Source of the DNA: Tritrichomonas musculus
Lineage: Eukaryota > Parabasalia > Tritrichomonadida > Tritrichomonadidae
Reading direction: 5' to 3'
Length of the DNA stretch: 64,000 bases
NCBI GenBank assembly: GCA_039105265.1
Contig: JAPFFF010000003.1
Coordinates: 2,356,001-2,420,000, forward strand
Positions 46,106 to 53,973 of the stretch are shown one piece after another (the stretch's first letter is position 1; each line of letters opens with the position of its first letter). The notes under the pieces are model-generated. The model saw nothing but the letters and a program-made list of their open reading frames with translations. It was not told where the DNA came from and did no database searches. The position numbers and the translations under genes were made by a program.

Positions 46106-49100
46106 TTAGAATTGAACTTTACGAAGAAACTGTGGTAATGTGATTTGTTGGAAACACTTCGTCTTACGAAAACAGTTACAACCATCAGTGAGATCGAATG
46201 TGATTGATTCACCATTGTATAATCGTTCGTATAACTCTTCAACTGTGATATTCATTCGTTTACACTTATTGAGTATACATTGTCGACTCACACCTTTCAT
46301 ACGTATGTGATAACCAGTGTTTCCGGTTTCATCTTCGAGTATATCGAGATATGATTTCTTACCAAGAGCGATCAACTTACGTGAATGTATCTTACCAACA
46401 GCTCCATCAAATGAATCGAAATCACAATGAAACTGTGTCATCTGTTTACCGATCAAATCAAGACCATACTTTTCTTTATAGATCTCAGCTAATCTATCAA
46501 CATCACACTCTTTTAAGTGTAGCGAATCTGTATCTTGGTAGTATATATCGATTCCGTGTTGTTCAGCTGTTGACATCACTTGATTCATGATGTGTTTACT
46601 CCACGATAATACAGAAGCTCCAAACTGTGGAAGATTGAAGTGATTGTTGATTGGTTTGATCTTCTTAACGAAACATTTAGTTGAATCATTGAATGATACT
46701 TCTTTGATGAAGTTATAGTTACGATAGATATATGATATAAGATTCTTACGATTGACCACTTTGATTTCATCATTCATTGGTTTCAATATTGATTTACCGT
46801 AGATGGAGTTCAACAACAGTTTAATCGTCTTCTCCAATGGATTATGTTCATTCTTATACTTCAATCTTAGATCGAATAACGTTTTGATGAACTCATTGAT
46901 CTTTTTGTTGAAACCTTCATCGAAATAGTATCCACGGATGAGTTCGTAATCAATATCATAGAATTCGATTAAATCCATCAAGGTGATCTTATCAACGTAG
47001 TAATGATCGACTGTTTCATTACAGTATATTTTTGATCCAGCTTCGTTATGTTTGAATACATGACCGAACTTATACGGACGATTGGACTTACACGATAATT
47101 TGTTGATGTTGACTTCGATAAAGAATGTATCATAATTCATTAACTGTTCATGAGTACAATCATCTGGAATCACCTTTGGTTTACCTTTAGCGACACCATC
47201 CATTTCAGACATAGATGATGGATATAGACTAGTAGCGTCGAAGTCTTGGATCACACCAACGATGTACTGTTTTTCGTTATTAGCAGTCATTGTACGACCA
47301 CCACTGACACAACGTTGGATGAAGTTCTGTGGTTTACCACTTAATAGATAACATCCATCGAAACAACCATATATACGAGCGAAATCATAACCAACAGCCG
47401 AGATAGATATGAATTGATGAATACCAATCCATGGTTTATCAGTTTTGGTGAACACTTCAGCTAAATCGTTATTGAACTTCGTCATCCCATACATCAACGT
47501 GATACAATCTTTCTTACAATAGAACTTAGCGTACTTCATGATATCGATTGTTTTATTAGCTTCATCGTATGATTTAGCGAACTTAGCGTTTCGAATCAAT
47601 TGGTCACGATCTTGTTCGAGTTCATTTGATGTCTTCTTATCGATGTTTTCGTTAACGTATTGATCATAGAATTCATCGAACGGTATAGTCTTTCGTTTGA
47701 TATTCTTTTCAGTGTAGATTCGATAAGCGATGATCTCTTTATGAACCTTTAGATTGAACATGTCATCGAAATCACGTAAAGGAGCTGGAATGATTGAATA
47801 GCTGTTACGGAATGTTAAGTGTTTATCACGAATCTTCTTCGTAACTGGGTGTTTCGTTTTCGGATCGGTAACATTGATCCATTTATAATGATCCATAACG
47901 ACTTGTAATAGAGTTCCACTACGTTGAGTCACTTGAGTCTCCCAATCTGGTTCATGGATGAAGAAACAAGCGTCGTATTTCAAGTTGTGGAAGTACGTTA
48001 ACGAATTCGTTTCGAGTGACATCAAGAACGTTGACGTGAGTTTAGATCCAGTGAATGATCCAACATGTTTATCATCACACAGACAGATCAGATATGGTCG
48101 ATGTGGAGATACTGTTACATCAGTTTCGTAATCAGCGTAATAGATATGAGACCATTCAGTTATCTTCTTAGTGTCAGCCGATTCAAGTCTACAACATGAT
48201 TCTTCATCATAACTGAGACTAACGTAGTCATTCAAATGATTATCGAACTCACATGTATCGAGTATACCCTGTTCACATTGGTTGATCTCTCTGAAACATC
48301 CATGTTCGAACATAGATAACATGACTGTTAGAAATACAGTTCCAGTCCAATTGTTTGGTACAAATTTAGGAGTATCATCATCATCTTTGATATCACGAAT
48401 ACGAAATCGTTGTTGAATGTTCATATCTGGATATAACATGTCAATCTCATCATGATATTTAATATAAAACTTCGTTATCGGTAATGATTCATTGTCATCG
48501 ATCATGAAATGATCTTTGAATGTTAATAATCGAACTACACGATCAGCTACAACTTTTGGATTCTTTCGTGTATCAACACATATTTGTTTTCGATGTCGTG
48601 AATCTCTCTTTTCATCAACTCGATTGACTACGAAATGACACTTCATCTGGATAGCTATTTCCAATATCTTCTTATTTGGTATCGATCGAGTTAACATTAT
48701 TGAACGAAGTTTATGGAGTTCGTCATCATTGAACACCCCTGATTGAACACAAGCGTATACAAAACAGTTATCTCGATAATTATTCTTGTTAACGGTGTTG
48801 AATATCTGATATCTGGTCAAGTCTAAACCATTGATTAGGTTGATGAATGGAAAGAAACCACTATAAGGAGCGTCACGAAAGTCATCAACTGATTCGACTA
48901 CTACTTCTTCACCATCAACCTTTTCGATGAACTCAGTCTTTCCAGTCTCTTCATTCTTCTTCTTTTCGATGAACTTCACAACGAATCTAACTGGAATGTA
49001 ATCCCAACCGACTAAATTTGGATCACAATCGGAATAGTATTCTTCTACAGTGATTTCACCTAGGATACATCGTATCATAGTTTCTATATCTGATTCTTTG

Positions 49101-49759
49101 TTTAACGGAAACACTCTACCGTGTCCATCCATATCGAAACCTAATACATAAGGTCTCCATTTAGATGATTTCATCTTACGGATATGTCGTAACACTTGAA
49201 CGAAAGCGTATTGTTTCTCACTATCATCATTGATATCGATTTCAAATGTTTCATGATTCTTAACAGCGATCATCATTCTCTTCATTTCGTTTTGATACTC
49301 ATCTTTGTCATGAACATTCTCTTCATAACGGAGTCGTTCATCGGATTTGGTTGTCGTATATTCAGTATCGACATTCATTAACGATTCGATGAATAGTTTA
49401 GATTCATTTGGTTTTGGAACTGAATAGAGTTCACTCATATTCATCAATGAACGTTCGAACATAGCTGTATCTTTCAATGATTGTTTATACTGTTCATGAC
49501 TTTGATGTTGTTTCTGTTGTTGATGTTTCATTGTCGACATTCGTTTGAATAGATCGTCATCAGACTGTTTCTGTTCACGAATTTCATTGAATCGGTTAAC
49601 GTAATCATCTATACGTACACCTCTAAAAGCGATATTCATCTGTTTGATACTCTTCTTCAATATAGGTTTCAACTCTTTGATCTTGAGTGATCCATATCTA
49701 TCAAACCCTGGTAATGATAGAATCTCAGATTTCGATAGTCTACTCAACAACTTCGTCAT
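46106..49759 (-). CDS. POLB: Element C protein-primed family B DNA polymerase (1217 aa)
   Basis: Motifs in order: DNCFVYAC (~331) and KDHFMI (~414) of the N-terminal Cys/His module, Exo I YADYE (~538), Exo II FHNLKYDA (~597), Exo III YCKKDC (~748), motif A DFDATSLYPSSM (~840), motif B LLLNSIYGKS (~983), motif C YQDTDSL (~1077), LGKKSY (~1135). The ~170-residue extra N-terminus relative to B is basic and glutamine-rich (MKHQQQKQHQSHEQYKQ) and may hold the terminal-protein region; this is inference. It lies close to the right TIR, the usual place for PolB, transcribed inward. Confidence 0.96.
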   Translation of the reverse strand: MTKLLSRLSKSEILSLPGFDRYGSLKIKELKPILKKSIKQMNIAFRGVRIDDYVNRFNEIREQKQSDDDLFKRMSTMKHQQQKQHQSHEQYKQSLKDTAMFERSLMNMSELYSVPKPNESKLFIESLMNVDTEYTTTKSDERLRYEENVHDKDEYQNEMKRMMIAVKNHETFEIDINDDSEKQYAFVQVLRHIRKMKSSKWRPYVLGFDMDGHGRVFPLNKESDIETMIRCILGEITVEEYYSDCDPNLVGWDYIPVRFVVKFIEKKKNEETGKTEFIEKVDGEEVVVESVDDFRDAPYSGFFPFINLINGLDLTRYQIFNTVNKNNYRDNCFVYACVQSGVFNDDELHKLRSIMLTRSIPNKKILEIAIQMKCHFVVNRVDEKRDSRHRKQICVDTRKNPKVVADRVVRLLTFKDHFMIDDNESLPITKFYIKYHDEIDMLYPDMNIQQRFRIRDIKDDDDTPKFVPNNWTGTVFLTVMLSMFEHGCFREINQCEQGILDTCEFDNHLNDYVSLSYDEESCCRLESADTKKITEWSHIYYADYETDVTVSPHRPYLICLCDDKHVGSFTGSKLTSTFLMSLETNSLTYFHNLKYDACFFIHEPDWETQVTQRSGTLLQVVMDHYKWINVTDPKTKHPVTKKIRDKHLTFRNSYSIIPAPLRDFDDMFNLKVHKEIIAYRIYTEKNIKRKTIPFDEFYDQYVNENIDKKTSNELEQDRDQLIRNAKFAKSYDEANKTIDIMKYAKFYCKKDCITLMYGMTKFNNDLAEVFTKTDKPWIGIHQFISISAVGYDFARIYGCFDGCYLLSGKPQNFIQRCVSGGRTMTANNEKQYIVGVIQDFDATSLYPSSMSEMDGVAKGKPKVIPDDCTHEQLMNYDTFFIEVNINKLSCKSNRPYKFGHVFKHNEAGSKIYCNETVDHYYVDKITLMDLIEFYDIDYELIRGYYFDEGFNKKINEFIKTLFDLRLKYKNEHNPLEKTIKLLLNSIYGKSILKPMNDEIKVVNRKNLISYIYRNYNFIKEVSFNDSTKCFVKKIKPINNHFNLPQFGASVLSWSKHIMNQVMSTAEQHGIDIYYQDTDSLHLKECDVDRLAEIYKEKYGLDLIGKQMTQFHCDFDSFDGAVGKIHSRKLIALGKKSYLDILEDETGNTGYHIRMKGVSRQCILNKCKRMNITVEELYERLYNGESITFDLTDGCNCFRKTKCFQQITLPQFLRKVQF

Positions 49760-49789
49760 TTACGATAAATAAAAAATAATTTTCATAGT

Positions 49790-49987
49790 CTAACAATAAT
49801 TATCATCCACATCAATAATAACGTTAGTATCGACATTAATGGAATCATCCATCGAATTGACATTCACGATGACACGTATATGAATATCATCGTATAGTAT
49901 TCTATCGATTTCATCTTGAGTCGGTTCCGAGTAATCTATTGAGGATTCTACTTTACGACCAAGAACGTCTATGGATTTGACACTCAT
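49790..49987 (-). CDS. Small acidic protein (65 aa) at right end of element C
   Basis: Short acidic frame (SIDYSEPTQDEIDRILYDD; NVIIDVDDNYC) whose ATG lies in the last bases of the right TIR. It therefore has exactly the same promoter as the 432-aa gene at 29359. It ends 30 bp before PolB and runs in the same direction, so it may be the leader gene of a PolB transcript. Function unknown; the size and acidic character leave a terminal or regulatory role open. Confidence 0.55.
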   Translation of the reverse strand: MSVKSIDVLGRKVESSIDYSEPTQDEIDRILYDDIHIRVIVNVNSMDDSINVDTNVIIDVDDNYC

Positions 49988-50616
49988 TTAAGTGAAACCA
50001 AAAATAAACATCACTTACTCTTCATCGTCAGCGAATTCATCACTTACTCTTTATCAATTCGATCTTACTCATGTTCGATGTATAAGCTATCATTCGATCA
50101 CTAACACATAGGCTATCATGGTACTATCGATAAGGTGTTACTCGTACGGAATTCGATAGAGATGACGCATGTCAGATCATACATACTGGATGTATCAACG
50201 CCATTAATCAACGCCATTAATCGACACTAATGAATCATTTTGGGTTGTATCATTGACGTTGATATCATCCATGGAATGGTCGTTGGAACGGGACTATTCA
50301 GGGGCTATCGATAAGGTGTTACTCGTGTTCTAAGGAGGGGCGGAGCTCGATAGAGATGACGCATGTCAGATCATACATACTGGATGTATCGACGCCATTA
50401 ATCAACGCCATTAATCGACACTAATGAACTATTATCGACATACTGATGATGGTAATATCATTAGTGATAAGCTATTATGACACTATCATTGACGTTGATA
50501 TCATCCATGGAATGGTCGTTGGAACGGGACTATTCAGGGACTATCGATAAGGTGTTACTCGTGTTCTAAGGAGGGGCGGAGCTCGATAGAGCGTAGCCCT
50601 CCTTAGTATATCTACT
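49982..50616. repeat. Element C right terminal inverted repeat
   Basis: Inverse of 28730-29364, 635 bp, no difference seen by eye. Contains the mirrored tandem units and the tip hairpin, ending in ...atatctact at 50616. Confidence 0.95.
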
Positions 50617-50621
50617 CATGT
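50617..50621. repeat. Target-site duplication of element C, right copy (catgt)
   Basis: Perfect match to 28725-28729. Confidence 0.92.
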
Positions 50622-53370
50622 AATCCCCATGAGTGGCGAATGTGATACAACCATTGGCTTCATCGATTCTCACGCATATACCAACATACTCCTTCCAGGT
50701 ACCAGTGGTCTTCACACTACATATGCAATCAGTGGTGTCAGCTTCAGTACTAGGGACCCATTTCGAGTCCTCACGATGATATACCTTACCGGTCATATAT
50801 ACTGGAGCTCCAATGACGAAATCGGTGATGGTGTTAACCGATGACTCGATTGGGGAGTAGTGAGTGATGGTAGTTGAACCATTGGATGTAATTGTACCTT
50901 TTACAACCAAATCTTTTTCAATAATTGTTTTATAAATTAAAGTAATATTTCTATCAACATTATTAAGATCATTATTTAAATGTTTACAAGTTATATAATT
51001 ATAACCACCTATTGCTAATGTAACAAATTTATCATTATCAGTTCTACTATATCGTAATAATCCATAATTATCACTATTTAATACACCAAACTTAATAACA
51101 CATTTATTATCATATGATGAGAAAACAGATAAAACATTACTTGAAGTTGTACAATTAGCTGTCAACGCTCCATTAATAGTTGAATCACCTTCTTTGGGAA
51201 CATATTTTTCATCAGATTCGGACTTCAGTGCATATTTCCCATCAACATATTTCACCGAAGTAATCATATCATCGTTCACTGGTCGGTTGCGGATTAATGT
51301 GATAGATGCATCATATATATTGGTTAGTGTATCGTCCGCGGCTCTCAATGAGACGACACGTGTAGCTACACGAATATCTATTAACTCATCCCCGGAGGGG
51401 CTGAGAGCTCGCGCATCACTTGACTCACTACTTACTGATTTGTATATGAGATTTGCACCCTTTCGACCAGAATACGTATATTCGGCTTCTTCATATGTTG
51501 TATCTTCCGCATTTCGTTTGAACTTCACGAGAATATTTTTGGTTGTTAATACCCTTCTGATATAATCATCTGGGATTACACAACCACTATCATTCTGTGT
51601 ACATTGAATTGTGAATCGTTCTGGACTTTCATCAACAACATTCGAGTCTTTGATAAATGGCGATTCGATTTGGGCTCTAATGAAATTATATGCTATTGGA
51701 TTATTATTTCTATGTGCTGCAATATATGATACATATACAATTTGTCCATCATCATAACGCCATATTATTCTATCAATGCGTTTGCCATTGCTATCATACC
51801 TGTCCATGCTGTCATAAGTGCTAGTAAAACCATTTGGTTTAAATACTACATCAATATGCATTATATCATCATCTTGATTATCACCCCAATTAACATCAAA
51901 TACCAAATGAACTCCAGCATTGGCTAGCTTAGGGGTAATATATACACCCTCATATAAGGTTGCTGGATATTCAATATTCAATTCAGTGCCATATAGTGCG
52001 GTACTCAGTGCAGATTCATTAACCAAATCTGGGGGTATCTCAGGGATATCCGTTTTGAGAGCATACTCACTTAAGTTCGCAAGCTTCGCATACTCACCTA
52101 AGTTCGCAAGCTTCGCATACTTCCCATCAGCCACATCCTTGGTCTCATACTTATCTAATTCATATGCGAGCTCATCTTCATCGACGAACTTCTCATCAGC
52201 CTGACCACTGGTATAATATGGTGTCAAGTCAACTGGTTCTGGGATATCTGTTTTGAGAGCATAAGTGTTCGACACATATCTAGCCGAATAGGCGTTTTTG
52301 TCGGTTGGTTCGACAGTTTTGGTAATTGAACATGATAGTATTTCAGGTGTATCACCAGTTCCTGGATTGATTAATTCATGGCTTTGATACAGAATCCATA
52401 GACCAGAACTACTTCCGTCGATATGCAGTATCTGAGAGGGTAGATTATCATCATCGTCATTGTACGAATAGTCTGCGTGAACATAATGGGCCGTATAGTA
52501 ACTGTCTGATGAGACAATATCCAACCCATATTGCTCAATCAGTATATGATATGGGTCGTAATACAAATCAGGAATTGTATTATTGACGATTTCGAATTGA
52601 ATAGTTGTTTGTCCCTCAATAATATCTGGGATATCGCCTTTCACTTGATCAATAATCTTTGGGAGGTCTTCTTTTCGAACATATTCTCTGGCACAAGAAT
52701 CCAAAGCCGCTTGAAGACCTTCATTAGCCGCCATACTTGTTAAACACATTGATGCTTGAGCTGATAATGGTTTAACATCTTCAGCCATCAATTTCTGAAA
52801 CATTTCGTCTGGTAATTGATCTCTTATGTTCAATTGCAACTCACTATTTTTGAGAACTGTGGGTATCTCTGGCAAGTCCTGAGTCTTCACATAAGACTGT
52901 AAGTCCTGGGTCTTAGCGTACTCACCTAAGTTCGCAAGCTTCGCATACGGTTCCAAAGCAGTACTCAATGAATCACTCGTAACGATGTTCTCAGGGACCT
53001 CAGGTATTTCAGTAGATAGTGCACAGTTTTTGGCGATGTAATCACGTAATTCCCCAATGGCACCATCCACATCTTCACTAGATGCGTACTTCAGCATCTC
53101 CGTATTGAAATCCTCGGTTTTCACATAGTCGAATAGCTGGGTTTGCAAAGCATATGACTCAAGGTCCTTGGCTAAAGCATATTTTTCGAGATGCTCACCA
53201 ACTGTACTCGTAATGAGTTCCTTGATTTGCTCCTGGTTGGTACCAGTTAAATTTGAATCATTGGACCCATTGGCATGGCACATACACGCATACTTTTTGA
53301 TGTATTCTATTAGTAACTCGTCGATAGTGGCCGCTTTTATTGAAAATCCACTCTGTTCTATACTGAACAT
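50622..53370 (-). CDS. Element A fibre-like protein (main part, right of element C)
   Basis: Probable spike/fibre. The N-terminal region is a series of shaft-like repeats with the pattern LxxYAxxxDLxxYA (HLEKYALAKDLESYAL; LANLGEYAKTQDLQSYVK; YALKTDIPEIP). Nine-residue units (KYAKLANLGEYAKLANL) come from 27-bp direct repeats at ~52071-52124. Globular, beta-rich regions follow, including a distinctly AT-rich segment (50885-51170). Element C separates this part from its 3' end at 28545-28724. The gene is divergent from the helical-repeat gene with 18 bp between start codons. It lacks the TTLYTDYNITSSK block of the B and C fibre genes, so it is a different fibre type. Confidence 0.75.
52071..52124. 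repeat. 27-bp direct repeats in element A fibre gene
   Basis: Two adjacent copies beginning taagttcgcaagcttcgcat (52071, 52098), with a third at about 52926. They encode the nine-residue unit around KLANLGEYA. The words are more GC-rich than the surroundings. Confidence 0.85.
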
Positions 53371-53388
53371 TTACTATAAAATAAAGGT
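53371..53388. promoter_or_regulatory. 18-bp divergent promoter beside the fibre-like gene (element A)
   Basis: The spacer ttactataaaataaaggt separates the start codons of the fibre-like and helical-repeat genes. It contains tataaaataaa on one strand and ttattttatag on the other. The same compact layout is seen in B and C. Confidence 0.45.
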
Positions 53389-53973
53389 ATGCTTACCCGT
53401 ATTGATAATGAAGTCAAGAGCGCCAGAGACCGTAATATCCTTAAGTTTATATATACTGTATGCAAAGCAACAGATGAAACCATCAATGCTATGATAGGTG
53501 TCATCAATGATAGAAATCTGTACGGTGATAAGGTGCTTAGTAAGTTCTTGGAGCTTAAGCGCTCATGGCCAAATCAAGGATCAGATCCCATTGAGGCTGA
53601 TCAAGTTGAACGTACTAAGGACCGTCTTTCGTACAGGCTCCGAGAGTTCCAATATGAACTGAGGAATTATTTGAAAAACTCCGAAGACCCAAGTAAATAT
53701 GAATATTATCAGAATAAAGTCCAGAACAACAAACTCCGTGGTACTCTTAGGTTATTATATGTTATATGCGGTGTGTCAAAAGAAATCATCGATAATATGA
53801 TACATGTCATCAATAATCCAGATCTGTACAATGATGAGATACGACAGACGCTCAAAAACATAGATGATATGTGTAATGGATTCAACAGGAATTACGCTGG
53901 TGTGAAACAAACTTTGAAGCAAAGACTTAAAAATGATGCCGAGACTTACTTCACAAATCAAATCTATATTTGA
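53389..53973 (+). CDS. Helical-repeat protein frame (194 aa), element A
   Basis: Contains two copies of a ~75-90 aa helical unit with the signature YxxC..xxexIxxMIxVINxPxLY (TVCKATDETINAMIGVINDRNLY; VICGVSKEIIDNMIHVINNPDLY). The same unit occurs twice more in the overlapping downstream frame at 53970-56873, so the two frames belong to the same gene region. It is divergent from the fibre-like gene. I do not recognise the unit; the repeated helical bundle could bind other virion proteins. Not seen in B or C. Confidence 0.65.
   Translation: MLTRIDNEVKSARDRNILKFIYTVCKATDETINAMIGVINDRNLYGDKVLSKFLELKRSWPNQGSDPIEADQVERTKDRLSYRLREFQYELRNYLKNSEDPSKYEYYQNKVQNNKLRGTLRLLYVICGVSKEIIDNMIHVINNPDLYNDEIRQTLKNIDDMCNGFNRNYAGVKQTLKQRLKNDAETYFTNQIYI

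Larger units (their letters stand above)
28730..50616. mobile_element. Element C: Polinton/Maverick with identical TIRs and TSD
   Basis: Bounded by AGTAGATATAC at 28730 and its inverted copy ending at 50616, with a 5-bp duplication outside and 635-bp TIRs that are identical by eye. It encodes integrase, ATPase, MCP, penton-like protein, two fibre-like proteins, PolB, KilA-N and small conserved genes. It is related to element B gene by gene, but distinctly diverged, and its gene blocks have a different relative orientation. It looks nearly whole, with perhaps one or two breaks. The identical TIRs suggest a very recent insertion or recent repeat homogenisation. It is inserted in A's fibre-like gene. 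Confidence 0.95.
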
